Source of the DNA: DATBFG01 sp036558645
GTDB lineage: Bacteria > Acidobacteriota > Terriglobia > Terriglobales > Acidobacteriaceae
Assembly (NCBI GenBank): GCA_036558645.1
Contig: DATBFG010000065.1
Span: 1-64,000 of the forward strand
Reading direction: 5' to 3'
Length of the DNA: 64,000 bases
Numbering within the stretch: the first letter of the stretch is position 1; each line of letters begins with the position of its first letter. This document shows positions 32,499 to 42,276 of the stretch, in pieces. The notes beneath the pieces are model-generated. The model searched no databases. It was not told the DNA's origin and saw only the letters and a program-made list of their open reading frames with translations. Made by a program: the position numbers and the translations under genes.

Positions 32499-34228
32499 CA
32501 GTAACCCACCGGCTTTCCGTTGTTTCTTCCATCGCTCGCGCCCAGGCGTTCGCCGGTGGCCAGATCAATCGCAATGGCCTCGGCATCCCCCCACTCGGTG
32601 TCACGGCTCAGTTTTTGCCCCATCTGCTCAAGCATATGTAGAGTATCCGGCGAAAGACCTCTTTCGACTCTGATCTCGTCCGGGATCCACTGGTTGTGAA
32701 AGCGTGGTGCATTCACCGCTTCCTGAATGTCTATCCCAAAATCGATGACACCTATCAGAATGTTCGCCACCGTTGTGATAATGGTCGGTCCGCCTTCTGC
32801 ACCCAAGACCATGTATAGCTTGCTATCTTTGAGGACAATGGTTGGTACCATCGCCGATAAAGGACGCTTCCCCGGACCGATCGCGTTCGCCGGGCCTTGA
32901 ATCAACCCATAGGTATTCGGCACGCCTTGCTTTGAGGCGAAGTCATCCATCTCGTCGTTGAGCAAGAAGCCTAAGCCTTCCGCTGTTACGCCCGATCCGA
33001 AGCTTTCATTCAGCGTCGTCGTGACAGCCACGGCATTGCCGGCGGCATCGGCCACCGAGTAGTGCGCCGTGTGGTTCGGTTCGTGGACGGCAAGCGGCTG
33101 CTCATGCATCGCAGCATAGCTGTCGAGTTCACTGAAGACTGACGGGCGCCGCAGGTCCTTACTCGCGCTGGCATGCGTAGGATCAATGGACTCGCGCCAT
33201 GCCGACGCATATTTCTCATCGATCAACTGCGCAACTGGAATTTTTGCGAAATCCGGGTCTCCAAGAAATTCTGCGCGATCATAGAACGCTCGTCGAAATG
33301 CTTCAGAAGTCAGATGAATCGCCTTAGCAGAACGATTTCCGAGCTTAGCAAGGTCGTAACCCTCCACGATGTTGAGGATCTCAACGAGGGCGATGCCGCC
33401 TGACGACGGTGGAGGCGCACTGATAATTTGGTACCCCCGATAATTGCCACGAACCGGCTCTCGTTCCTTGACCTCATAGTTGGCGAGGTCCTCGGCAGTG
33501 ACCAAGCCTCCGCCCTTCTGTATTGACGCCGCAAGCTCCCGCGCCATCGAACCGTGATAGAAATCGTCCGGATTCTTGGCGATTCGTTCCAACGTCCGCG
33601 CCAACTCCGGCTGACGGAAGGTCTCGCCCGCCTTGTAGTAGTTTCCATCCCGTTGAAAGATGCGCCGTGACTCGGGGAATTTCGCCAAGCTCCCATCGTG
33701 GAAGCCCTGCGCGTCTTCCCATGCGAGAGAAAATCCCTCTCGCGCGAGGGTAATCGCGGGCGCAATTACCCGTTCGAGCGGAAGCTTTCCAAAGTGCCTC
33801 TGGGCATAGACAAGACCGGCGACGGACCCCGGAACGCCAATCGCTTTGTATCCAACCAGGCTCGCATCCGGAATAACATTTCCCTGTGCGTCCAGGTACA
33901 TGTTGGCCGTCGCTGCACCGGGCGCCTTTTCGCGATAGTCGACAAAGTGCGTGCTGCCGTCGGTCATGCGGATTAGCATGAATCCGCCGCCGCCCAGGTT
34001 CCCTGCCTGCGGATGAACCACAGCGAGGGCAAATCCGGTTGCCACTGCCGCGTCGATCGCATTCCCGCCTGCCTGCATGACTTCCACGCCGGCCTTCGAG
34101 GCGAGCTCGTGCAGGCTGACCACGATGGCATGCTGAGCATGCACCGGGTGCATTGGTGCAGCCGCGGCGCCAATCACGAGGGCGCCAGCAAGCAGCAGCG
34201 TAATCAATAACTTACAGTTGAATCGCAT
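32498..34228 (-). CDS. ggt: Gamma-glutamyltranspeptidase
   Basis: 576 aa. Signal peptide about 1-23. The autocleavage/nucleophile Thr387 lies in HTAHYSVADAAGNAV, and VTTTLNESFGSG and PLSAMVPTIVLKD are family motifs. The enzyme is processed into two subunits and transfers the gamma-glutamyl group of glutathione in the periplasm. Complete length. First gene of the run leading to asnS, upstream of a 12-bp hairpin (34293-34325). Confidence 0.95.
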   Translation of the reverse strand: MRFNCKLLITLLLAGALVIGAAAAPMHPVHAQHAIVVSLHELASKAGVEVMQAGGNAIDAAVATGFALAVVHPQAGNLGGGGFMLIRMTDGSTHFVDYREKAPGAATANMYLDAQGNVIPDASLVGYKAIGVPGSVAGLVYAQRHFGKLPLERVIAPAITLAREGFSLAWEDAQGFHDGSLAKFPESRRIFQRDGNYYKAGETFRQPELARTLERIAKNPDDFYHGSMARELAASIQKGGGLVTAEDLANYEVKEREPVRGNYRGYQIISAPPPSSGGIALVEILNIVEGYDLAKLGNRSAKAIHLTSEAFRRAFYDRAEFLGDPDFAKIPVAQLIDEKYASAWRESIDPTHASASKDLRRPSVFSELDSYAAMHEQPLAVHEPNHTAHYSVADAAGNAVAVTTTLNESFGSGVTAEGLGFLLNDEMDDFASKQGVPNTYGLIQGPANAIGPGKRPLSAMVPTIVLKDSKLYMVLGAEGGPTIITTVANILIGVIDFGIDIQEAVNAPRFHNQWIPDEIRVERGLSPDTLHMLEQMGQKLSRDTEWGDAEAIAIDLATGERLGASDGRNNGKPVGY

Positions 34229-34292
34229 GGAAATCTGTCAGCGGAACGGGCTCTCTAGCCCTCCCAGCTGCAGTATCCGCGGTCAGGCCGAT

Positions 34293-34325
34293 CGCTAGCC
34301 TCAGGGCAGACTTCTGAGGCTAGCG
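34293..34325. repeat. Long perfect hairpin
   Basis: CGCTAGCCTCAG and CTGAGGCTAGCG form a 12-bp perfect stem around a nine-base loop, between the VOC gene and ggt. There is no U tract, so it is not a standard terminator. Confidence 0.6.
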
Positions 34326-34374
34326 TAGCGGGTTGGAAAGAGTCAAATGAAGGCGGCAGTGCTAACCCTCGCGT

Positions 34375-34728
34375 CTAGGGCTTAGTGCGAATCGCCATTG
34401 GATGTTTCGGCTGATAAAGGCCGAGCATGCCTCCTCCGGGTAGCTTGATTTGCGTGACGATACCCCAGCGCGCCTCTTGCACCTCGGTACAGTCGATTCC
34501 TTTTTTCTTGAGCACAGCCACTTCGGAGTTTAGGTCGTCACACATGAAATAGAGTTCGCGCAGGTCGTTGTCGTCTTCTGGATGCACTGTGACTTCGGCG
34601 GGAGGCAGGGCGAAGATCAGCCATCCGTGGCCAGCATCCACGGACGATAGCCCTAGAACGTCGCGTAGAAAAGCCCGATCTGCATCAGCATCTTTGCTGT
34701 AGAGAATGACGTGGGCGCCAAAGATCAT
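34375..34728 (-). CDS. VOC-family (glyoxalase/bleomycin-resistance fold) protein
   Basis: 117 aa, one VOC unit: VILYSKDADADRAFLRDVLGLSSVDAGHGWLIFALPPAEVTVHPED and LNSEVAVLKKKGIDC then VTQIKLPGGGMLGLYQPKHP. Such proteins dimerise and bind a metal, but no reaction can be read from sequence. Stands alone, divergent from the GT39-like gene; 125 bp apart. Confidence 0.85.
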   Translation of the reverse strand: MIFGAHVILYSKDADADRAFLRDVLGLSSVDAGHGWLIFALPPAEVTVHPEDDNDLRELYFMCDDLNSEVAVLKKKGIDCTEVQEARWGIVTQIKLPGGGMLGLYQPKHPMAIRTKP

Positions 34729-34852
34729 GAAAGCCTCCGCAGAAGAATGGTGCGACTACCACGTTAACGCCGAGCATTATGCAGAGCGAAACTACCCCGG
34801 TAATCGTTCTGAGCGCGAAACAGTTTATCCTCTTTCCGCAGGCAGATCATCC

Positions 34853-36466
34853 ATGGCACAAGCAGAGGCGCAGATTGCACGCAACGAAACAAATAGCTGG
34901 ATGGTCCGGGACCCCGGATTCGCCGCCTGTTTGATTCTCGCAGTTGCCTTTTTGCTTCGCCTTTGGATCGCTTACGGAACGTTCCTGAATCCCGACGAAG
35001 CTCTGCACTACCGTGTCGCTAACAAGGCGTCTTTGGAACTCGCCTACGAGGCGAGTCTCACTACCGCTCATCCGCCACTACTGGTTCTGTTTCTATATTT
35101 CTGGCGAAAGCTGGGAGTTTCTGAACTCTGGCTGCGCTTTCCTTCAGTCCTGGCGGGCACACTGTTCTGCTGGATCTTTCATATGTGGCTCAGCCGGCGA
35201 TTTGATCGGCAAACCGGATTCATCGGGCTCATCTTCGCGTCGTTTCTTCCGCCATTAATCGCACTCTCAGCCGAAGTCCGCCAATATGCCTTTCTACTGC
35301 TTTTTATGAGCGCGGCCATGCATCTGCTAGAGGTCGCTCTCGATGGGAATTCGGTTCCATGCATGTTGGTAAGCATGGCCTGCGTTTATCTCGCTATGCT
35401 CACGCACTACTCGGCTCTGCTGTTCACTGCAGCGCTGGGTATCTACGCGCTATGGCGGATTCTTGAGCGCTGGCCGAAAACAGGAGTCGTATTTGCTTGG
35501 GCCGCGGGCCAGGTTGGAGCAGTCGCGATCTTTGGGTTCCTGTATGCCACGCATATTTACCGATGGAAGGCCAATGGCGGCGCGACCGCCACAATCGAAG
35601 GATGGATGCGGAATTCTTTCTATCATTCCGGACGGGACAACTTACTCTTGTTCGTTATCGCCCGGACATTCGGCGTCTTCCAATATGTCTTCGGACAGCT
35701 CGCGGTCGGAGATGTGGCTTGCCTGCTGTTCGTTGCGGGAATTTTGTTTCTCGTCCGGAAACAGCAGGCGCACGCAATAGCGGCGTTTCTTGCCTTACCA
35801 TTTTTGCTAGCGTGCGCCACCGCTATTGCAGGCCTCTATCCATACGGCGGGACTCGCCATTCCTCATTCCTGGCTCCATTTGCGATTGCGGGAGTGAGCT
35901 TGATGCTGTCGTCCATGAGGAGTCGTTATCTGAGTGGCGCGACTCTCAGCCTTGTGATTGTGCTGTTGGCAACCACGTTCGGTAAGCCCCATCGTCCCTA
36001 CATGCTTCGCGAGGATCAAAGCCGCGAGCGGATGGACGCTGCCATTAGTGCGATACACACTCAGACGCCAACGGGTGCGGTGATTTTTATGGACCCGCAG
36101 ACCAGCCTGCAGTTGGGACATTATTTGTGCGAGCAAAAACTGACTCCGCGCGATACATCGATTGCAGGCTTTGAGTCGTACCGCTGCGGCGGGTATCACG
36201 TAATCACGCCAAGCGGTAATGTGATGATCTTCGATCCACCAACGTTTTTGCAGCAGTGGAATCAGATGATTCGATCGTTCACATTGAGTAACGGCGAAAA
36301 GGTATGGGTGGTTCAAGCAGGATGGGATGTCGCTCTCGCCCGAGACTTGTCAAAACTTACTGAGTTTCGCTATCTCGCGCCACAATGGTTTGGAAGAAAC
36401 ATCAGCATGTTCGACTTGACGGTAGGGCAGCCATTGCCGTCCGTCGCGGAAGGGCAGAATCAATGA
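34853..36466 (+). CDS. Membrane glycosyltransferase, GT39/ArnT-like
   Basis: 537 aa from ATG 34853; the frame extends upstream without family similarity. It has a short cytoplasmic N-terminus and about 11 transmembrane helices. GTFLNPDEALHYRVANKASL carries the acidic loop-1 motif of protein O-mannosyl/polyprenyl-linked sugar transferases, and TAHPPLLVLFLYFWRKLG is also typical (TxHPPL). The C-terminal about 130 residues are soluble. Probably moves a sugar from a polyprenyl phosphate carrier to an envelope acceptor. Confidence 0.85.
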   Translation: MAQAEAQIARNETNSWMVRDPGFAACLILAVAFLLRLWIAYGTFLNPDEALHYRVANKASLELAYEASLTTAHPPLLVLFLYFWRKLGVSELWLRFPSVLAGTLFCWIFHMWLSRRFDRQTGFIGLIFASFLPPLIALSAEVRQYAFLLLFMSAAMHLLEVALDGNSVPCMLVSMACVYLAMLTHYSALLFTAALGIYALWRILERWPKTGVVFAWAAGQVGAVAIFGFLYATHIYRWKANGGATATIEGWMRNSFYHSGRDNLLLFVIARTFGVFQYVFGQLAVGDVACLLFVAGILFLVRKQQAHAIAAFLALPFLLACATAIAGLYPYGGTRHSSFLAPFAIAGVSLMLSSMRSRYLSGATLSLVIVLLATTFGKPHRPYMLREDQSRERMDAAISAIHTQTPTGAVIFMDPQTSLQLGHYLCEQKLTPRDTSIAGFESYRCGGYHVITPSGNVMIFDPPTFLQQWNQMIRSFTLSNGEKVWVVQAGWDVALARDLSKLTEFRYLAPQWFGRNISMFDLTVGQPLPSVAEGQNQ

Positions 36467-36475
36467 TGTGAAAAG

Positions 36476-37603
36476 TCATGGTAGTTTCAAGCCGAGCGCT
36501 TGCACCGTGACTACATCCGGTACGGCCTTCCCGTTCTCCTTAGTTACCACACCAAAGCCGCCACTGTAATCCCACATTGTCCAGCCCATGCCGTGCTGTT
36601 CGAGCGATGCCCGGACGTCGTGAAGCCATGCCGACCGGTCTCTGGCGTCCACGGTTTTTCGATAGACTCCAAACTCATTACACGTCACTGGCACTCCGCG
36701 GCGCTGGGCCCACGCCGCGACTTGCGCGATCTCTGCATCGATTCGCGTCGCGTCCCAGTGTTCCGCGCCGTAGCGAATCACGTACAAGCGGTTGATCTCA
36801 TCGGGTACATGCTCGGCAATCTTCTTTGCCGATTCGAGGTTCGAGGGATACGGAAGATTTCCGACCGAGTGCCAAAAGTTCACGCTCCAGGTTGCACCCT
36901 GATGGGTGAAGATATGCGGCTCATAAAAATGAAAGTTGTAAATCACGTTCAGATCGCGCAATGGCTCCATGAATAGCAGATCATCATTATCGGACCAGCG
37001 CGCCCCCGCGGCGATGATCGTATGCTGCGGTGCTCCCTCGCGAATGGCAGCCGCAAGCTTGGTCTGGACACCAATCCAGCGATAGCGGTCGCGCATCTCC
37101 GGCTCATTCAACACCTCGAAATACACCAACTCCGGGTCCAGATTCGAATAGTGCCGTGCCAATGCTCGCCAGAAATACGTCAGTTGCTCGACCGATTCCG
37201 TGTCGTCGCTTGCGAGCTTCGTTTTGAAATCTGCTTCAGGATGAAGATCGATGATGACCGCTAGCCGCTGCTCGAGAATCATCTTCACGGCGTCGTCGAG
37301 ATAGCCCAGATATTCAGCGGGAATGTCTTCCGCGTGCCCACTCGTGAACATCGGCTGTGGATTGACGCTGAGGCGAACATGATCGAAGCCCATGGCTTTG
37401 ATAAGCGCAATGTCTGACGCGGTGGTGTAAGTCTGAAAATGCTCTTTCGTGTATCCCTTGGAATCGAAGACTTGCGCGAACCAGCTGCTGAGATTGATGC
37501 CGCGGCGAAGATGGTTAAGTCGTTGTTGAGCGATGTTGGTTTGGGCCTGCGCGGGTCCCGCGAGGCACCCAAGAATTATCGCGAGTAGGAGGAGCGCTTG
37601 CAT
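36476..37603 (-). CDS. GH5-family glycoside hydrolase (cellulase-like), secreted
   Basis: 375 aa from ATG 37603; the longer frame lacks a proper start. Signal peptide 1-20 (MQALLLLAIILGCLAGPAQA). The acid/base Glu167 is in FEVLNEPEMR, and the nucleophile Glu310 is in TCNEFGVYR. RGINLSSWFAQ and DHVRLSVNP are also typical of GH5. It would cut beta-glucan or related polymers outside the cell. The ATG overlaps the stop of the molybdenum oxidoreductase large subunit (TGATG), an unexpected pairing. Confidence 0.9.
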   Translation of the reverse strand: MQALLLLAIILGCLAGPAQAQTNIAQQRLNHLRRGINLSSWFAQVFDSKGYTKEHFQTYTTASDIALIKAMGFDHVRLSVNPQPMFTSGHAEDIPAEYLGYLDDAVKMILEQRLAVIIDLHPEADFKTKLASDDTESVEQLTYFWRALARHYSNLDPELVYFEVLNEPEMRDRYRWIGVQTKLAAAIREGAPQHTIIAAGARWSDNDDLLFMEPLRDLNVIYNFHFYEPHIFTHQGATWSVNFWHSVGNLPYPSNLESAKKIAEHVPDEINRLYVIRYGAEHWDATRIDAEIAQVAAWAQRRGVPVTCNEFGVYRKTVDARDRSAWLHDVRASLEQHGMGWTMWDYSGGFGVVTKENGKAVPDVVTVQALGLKLP

Positions 37604-39714
37604 CAAGAGAGGATCGGCAGCGCCCGGATTCGCTTCTTCGTCGCTGCATAGATCGCATTGCACAATGCCGGAGCCAGCGGCGGTACTGGCGGCTCTCCCG
37701 CTCCGGTCGGCGATTCGGTGTTCTCGACGAAGTATGCTTCGACAATCGGTGCTTCGTTCATCCTAATGGGGGCGTAGTCGTCGAAATTTCCCTGCACGAC
37801 GCGCCCCTTATCAATCGTAATCTGCGCACGGAGAGCATTGGCCAGGGCGTAGTTCACGCCACCTTGAATCTGCTGCTCCAGGATTTTCGGATTGATGACC
37901 TGTCCACAATCGATCGCGCCCACCACCTTGTGCACCCGCGGCTGGTCATTCTCCATAGAAATCTCGACCACCTCGGCCATGTAAGTGTTGAACGAGCAGA
38001 AGCAAGCGATGCCCTGGTAGCGCCTCGCCGCGAGGGGCTTACCCCAGTTCGCTTTATCCGCAGCCAGTTGCAACACTCCGCGAACGCGTGCCGGATGCCA
38101 CCCATTGAGGTCATCGTCCTGCGCCAACAAGTGCAGACGCAAGGCCAGCGGATCTTTTCCACCCGCGGCTGCGAGTTCGTCGATGAAACTTTCGCTAGCA
38201 AAACCAGCCTGCAGTGCGTTGACCGAGCGCATCCAGCCCAGTGGGATTGGGGTTTCGGTCATCACATAATCGACCAACGCGTGCGGGAATCCATACACAA
38301 ACGACGCTTCATCTTTAACTTCAGTATCCAGGCCGTTGTCTGAGGGAAAACCTTTCTGGATGTTGATCGACGGCATGACAATGCGATGCGAGAAGGCAAT
38401 CGGCCAGCCTTGACCATCGAGCACGGCGCTCAATTTGTGAAAGCTCGCCGGACGGTAAGTTGAGTTCCGCATGTCATCTTCGCGCGTCCACAACACCTGT
38501 ACCGGACCATTGATCGCCTTCGACACCAGGGCAGCTTCTACTCCGTAATCGTGTTCGAGCCGCCGCCCGAATCCGCCGCCAATCAAAGTAATGTTGACCT
38601 TTACTTGATCCGAGTCGAATCCCAGCGCAGATGCCACTGAGTCCCGGACGTCCTGCGGAACCTGCGTCGGGGCCCAGAGTTCACACTTTGACCCTTGGAA
38701 ATGTGCCGTGCAGTTGCCGGGTTCCATCGCCGCGTGCGCCATGAAAGGCAGTTGATACTCCGCAGAAATGTGTCGTCCTCCGGCTTTCGAAACATCTCCG
38801 GCTGAGTACAAAGTAAAGGCTTTGCCAGCGGAGGCCCCCTGTTTGAGGGACTCGTAGATTCCTGCCGAATTCAGATCCTTGTTCGGACCTTCGTCCCAAG
38901 TGACGTTAAGAACGCGGCGTCCTTCCATCGCTCTCCATACTGTGTCCGCTACCACGGCCACACCAGAGTCACCGATCTTACCGACGAACGTGACACCCGG
39001 AACCTTCTTCGACTCGCGATCATCAAAACCCGTGACCTTGCCACCGAAAACCGGACAACGCGCAATCACCGCATGCTTCATATTCGGAAGCTGGAAGTCG
39101 ATCCCGTAAATGGCGGTCCCATCTACCTTCGAAGGCGTGTCCAGCCGCGGCAGAGGCTTGCCTACGATCTTGTAGTCTTTGGCCGTTTTCAACGGAGGGT
39201 CACTGGGGATGGGCAATGTAGAAGCGCGCCTCACCAATTGCCCATACGTCAGGCGACGATTTGAGTCTCTATGAACGACTGCGCTGTTCTCGGCCGTGCA
39301 TCCTCCGCGTGCCACGCCCCACTCGAGAGCCGCGGCTGTGATCAGCATCTCGCGTGCTGCAGCGCCGGCCTTGCGCATCGGATCCCAGGTAGTCCGTACG
39401 CTCGCGCTGCCGCCCGTGCTCTGATCGCCGTACAACGTACTCGCGCCGGCCTGCTCGATTGTGATCTGCTTCCAATCGGCCTCAAGCTCCTCCGCAAGGA
39501 TCATCGGCAGCGAGGTTCGCACACCCTGTCCAATCTCGGAGCGTGCTACCGTCACGGTGATTTTTCCGTCAGGTGTGATATTCAGATACGCGTTCGGGGA
39601 AAAACCATTCTTGCCGTTGGAGGAAGATCCGTGCGGTAGGTAGAAGCCAATCACTAATCCGGCCCCGGCTGCGACGCCGGCGCCGATGAACTCTCGCCGC
39701 GATAGTGGACTCAT
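37603..39714 (-). CDS. Molybdenum oxidoreductase large subunit (isoquinoline 1-oxidoreductase beta/aldehyde oxidase type)
   Basis: 703 aa with a Tat signal (SRREFIGAGVAAGAG), so folded cofactor is exported. Two molybdopterin-binding regions are evident, with FMAHAAMEPGNCTAHF, GGGFGRRLEHDYGVEA and GAGEPPVPPLAPALCNAIYAATKKRIR in the xanthine dehydrogenase family. GGGFGRR is the usual Moco loop, and GAGEPP is near the catalytic Glu of the family. It pairs with the [2Fe-2S] subunit encoded four bases upstream. Substrate is unknown; IorAB-like enzymes hydroxylate N-heterocycles or oxidise aldehydes. Confidence 0.93.
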   Translation of the reverse strand: MSPLSRREFIGAGVAAGAGLVIGFYLPHGSSSNGKNGFSPNAYLNITPDGKITVTVARSEIGQGVRTSLPMILAEELEADWKQITIEQAGASTLYGDQSTGGSASVRTTWDPMRKAGAAAREMLITAAALEWGVARGGCTAENSAVVHRDSNRRLTYGQLVRRASTLPIPSDPPLKTAKDYKIVGKPLPRLDTPSKVDGTAIYGIDFQLPNMKHAVIARCPVFGGKVTGFDDRESKKVPGVTFVGKIGDSGVAVVADTVWRAMEGRRVLNVTWDEGPNKDLNSAGIYESLKQGASAGKAFTLYSAGDVSKAGGRHISAEYQLPFMAHAAMEPGNCTAHFQGSKCELWAPTQVPQDVRDSVASALGFDSDQVKVNITLIGGGFGRRLEHDYGVEAALVSKAINGPVQVLWTREDDMRNSTYRPASFHKLSAVLDGQGWPIAFSHRIVMPSINIQKGFPSDNGLDTEVKDEASFVYGFPHALVDYVMTETPIPLGWMRSVNALQAGFASESFIDELAAAGGKDPLALRLHLLAQDDDLNGWHPARVRGVLQLAADKANWGKPLAARRYQGIACFCSFNTYMAEVVEISMENDQPRVHKVVGAIDCGQVINPKILEQQIQGGVNYALANALRAQITIDKGRVVQGNFDDYAPIRMNEAPIVEAYFVENTESPTGAGEPPVPPLAPALCNAIYAATKKRIRALPILS

Positions 39715-40172
39715 CGGCCACCTCCTGCGGCCCGATGGATCGCCTTGCGAATGCGGTCATAGGTTCCACAACGGCAGAGATTGCCCGACATCGCAGAGGT
39801 AATCTGTTCGTCGTTTGGCTGAGGGGTCTTCGCCAGCAATGCCGCGGCCGCCATGATCTGTCCTGTCTGGCAATAGCCGCATTGCGGGACATCTTCGGCG
39901 ATCCAGGCTTGCTGGAGCGCGTGTTGTCCGTTGGTAGACAAGCCCTCGATGGTCGTGATGTTTTTACCGGCGACCTGCGATACCGGAGCAGAACAGGAAC
40001 GCAGCGCGTCGCCTTCCACATGCACCGTGCATGCGCCACACAATCCTGCTCCGCAACCGAACTTTGTCCCGGTCAACTGCAGCGTATCGCGCAGAACCCA
40101 GAGCAGGGGTGTCTCCGGCGCAACACTAACTTTGCGTTCACTTCCGTTTACCCGAAACGAAAAGTCTGCCAT
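39711..40172 (-). CDS. [2Fe-2S] small subunit of the molybdenum oxidoreductase
   Basis: 153 aa from ATG 40172 (MADFSFRVNGSERKVSVAPETPLLWVLRD). First cluster: C40, C45, C48, C60; second cluster: C98, C101, C133, C135. This eight-Cys order is standard for the IorA/CoxS family. It carries electrons from the Mo site. The stop overlaps the large-subunit start by four bases. No cytochrome or maturation factors are encoded next to it. Confidence 0.95.
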   Translation of the reverse strand: MADFSFRVNGSERKVSVAPETPLLWVLRDTLQLTGTKFGCGAGLCGACTVHVEGDALRSCSAPVSQVAGKNITTIEGLSTNGQHALQQAWIAEDVPQCGYCQTGQIMAAAALLAKTPQPNDEQITSAMSGNLCRCGTYDRIRKAIHRAAGGGR

Positions 40173-40274
40173 GGTGGCCTCAATTTTGCTTAGAGCCACA
40201 CATGGTAGCGGAAACGCGGTAAAAGGGAAATGCGCTCTCGCGTAAATTCTCCGCCCCGCTGATACACTCACGGG

Positions 40275-41402
40275 ATGCTGCAAGGCTACGCCACCGCCGA
40301 AGGCACCGCCCGCTATCGCGATCGTTTTCCTAAACTCCGAGATGCTCTTCATCTTCGCCAGGCACGACATGCTTTCGGTGTCGCCGACTTGTGGCTGCCC
40401 TCAATTGGGTTGGGAACCTACCTGGGAGAACCCGACGATTCGGCCGATACCAATTACATACAAGCCATCGTCGCCGCGCTGGGTTCGGGAATCAACATGC
40501 TCGACACCGCCATCAATTACCGCCATCAGCGCTCGGAGCGCAACATCGGGGCTGCGCTGAAACAGGGGATCGCAGACAAATCAATTCAGCGAGATGAAGT
40601 CTTTATTTCGACAAAAGCCGGATATCTCTCGTTCGATTCCAACCTGCCGGCTGACCCTCGTGCATATTTCATGCACGAATACGTGGAACCGGGCATTCTT
40701 GATCCGCGGCAGATCACAGGAGGAATGCACTGCATCGCTCCGGCGTTCCTTGAAAACCAGATCCAGCGCTCGCGTCGAAACCTGGGGCTTGAGACCATCG
40801 ATCTCTTTTATCTCCACAACCCGGAGTCTCAGTTGTCGGATGTGGATCGCGATGCGTTTCGGCGACGCGCCACCGATGCCTTTGTTCTTCTTGAGAGTTT
40901 GGTCGCCAAAGCCTGGATTCGTTTTTATGGGATGGCCACCTGGAATGGTTTTCGTACGGCCGAGTCTTCGCGAGAATATCTCAGCCTACGCGATATGGTT
41001 GAACTGGCGAAGACGGTCGGAGGAACAGATCACCATTTCCGGTTTGTGCAGTTGCCGTTCAGTCTCGCCATGCCGGAAGCCTATACGGTCAGCAATCAGC
41101 CGACGGCGGATGGAAAGAAATCTTTACTCGAGGCCGCATCCGATTTGGGGATCGCGGCAGTGGGTAGCGCTACCCTATCCCAGGGGAGGCTCACCTACGG
41201 ACTGTCAGATGTGATACGACGAGGCCTCGCGACCGCGAGCGATGCGGAGAGCGCCATTCAGTTTTCCCGATCCGCACCGGGGATGACGACGTCCCTGATC
41301 GGGATGGGGCACGCCGAACATGTGACGGAAAACATCCGGGTAGGAATACGGAAGCCGGCAGACGACGAAGCTTGGCAACGACTCTTTCGGCGAGCTAGCT
41401 AA
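40275..41402 (+). CDS. Aldo/keto reductase
   Basis: 375 aa. The AKR TIM barrel starts at WLPSIGLGTYLG; GINMLDTAINYRHQRSERNIGAAL has the Asp-Tyr pair and VFISTKAGYL the Lys of the tetrad, and LFYLHNPESQL is typical. It reduces carbonyls with NADPH; the substrate is unknown. It is somewhat long because of an insertion around residues 105-140 (SFDSNLPADPR to GGMHCIAPAF). Divergent from the molybdenum enzyme genes, 103 bp apart. Confidence 0.9.
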   Translation: MLQGYATAEGTARYRDRFPKLRDALHLRQARHAFGVADLWLPSIGLGTYLGEPDDSADTNYIQAIVAALGSGINMLDTAINYRHQRSERNIGAALKQGIADKSIQRDEVFISTKAGYLSFDSNLPADPRAYFMHEYVEPGILDPRQITGGMHCIAPAFLENQIQRSRRNLGLETIDLFYLHNPESQLSDVDRDAFRRRATDAFVLLESLVAKAWIRFYGMATWNGFRTAESSREYLSLRDMVELAKTVGGTDHHFRFVQLPFSLAMPEAYTVSNQPTADGKKSLLEAASDLGIAAVGSATLSQGRLTYGLSDVIRRGLATASDAESAIQFSRSAPGMTTSLIGMGHAEHVTENIRVGIRKPADDEAWQRLFRRAS

Positions 41403-41413
41403 GTTTTCAGGTC

Positions 41414-42139
41414 TTACTTGAAGTCTTGCAGCTTGCCGGATGCCATCTGCGCAGCTTGTGTATTGGGATTTTCCTTCTGCACCTGCTGATAGATGAGCTT
41501 TGCCTGATCCAGTTGGTTATCGTTCTGATAGGTTGCCGCGAGTTCCATTTGGGTGGTCACCTTTCCCAGAGCCGGGACAGGTTTTTCCATCAGCTTTTTG
41601 TAGATGTCGATAGCCTCGCGGTTGCGGTTGGTATTGCGATACACGGAAGCCAGCGCGAACTTCGAAAGCGCGGCGAGATCGTCATTGCTCGATGAGCCGA
41701 CGGCCCGGAGTTCCCGTTCCGCGGCTGCATTGTCTCCCAGGTCAGCCGAAGTCAAACCCAGAAAGTAGCGAGCAAGATCGGCCGAATGAGTATGGGGATA
41801 CTTGTCGATAATTTGCTGAAGCTGCTTATGGGCCTCAGTTGCGCGCTCTTTCGCGGAGCTAAAGCTGGGAAACCCCGGTTCAGCCGGAACGCCTTCAGGA
41901 CGCACATTCGTGTTCATGGTGCGGACAGCCTTCCCGAGTTCAACGCTAGCCTTCTCGTCCTGCTGACCCAGGTAGTACCAGCCGCCTCCCAAGACGGCCA
42001 CAACTAATACCAACACGATGGCAGCAACGATCAGCTTCGAGCGGTGCTCCACGGTCCAGTCGACGGTTTTTTCAGCCGCCGTTATGGTGACCTGGCTGAA
42101 GCGGTCCTGTTTTAACTGATGACGGGTTTCTGCGCGCAC
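41414..42139 (-). CDS. YfgM-like membrane-anchored TPR protein
   Basis: 241 aa, GTG start at 42139. A cytoplasmic N-terminus (about 30 residues) and one helix (about 36-55, SKLIVAAIVLVLVVAVLGG) precede about four TPR-type repeats. This matches YfgM/BamB-neighbour proteins that help periplasmic folding with PpiD; involvement here is inferred. The last repeat ends in KLQDFK at the C-terminus. Confidence 0.8.
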   Translation of the reverse strand: MRAETRHQLKQDRFSQVTITAAEKTVDWTVEHRSKLIVAAIVLVLVVAVLGGGWYYLGQQDEKASVELGKAVRTMNTNVRPEGVPAEPGFPSFSSAKERATEAHKQLQQIIDKYPHTHSADLARYFLGLTSADLGDNAAAERELRAVGSSSNDDLAALSKFALASVYRNTNRNREAIDIYKKLMEKPVPALGKVTTQMELAATYQNDNQLDQAKLIYQQVQKENPNTQAAQMASGKLQDFK

Positions 42140-42276
42140 GAACTTCCCTTCTGATGGAGTTTAAGGTGGGCTGACAATCCATCAGTTTAGCAGGCTAAAA
42201 TCGAGAGCGTCAAAAGCACAAAACAAATAGCCGCCAACAGAAAGGGCGGCTTGGCATGAGCTTACTGTACTGCAAG

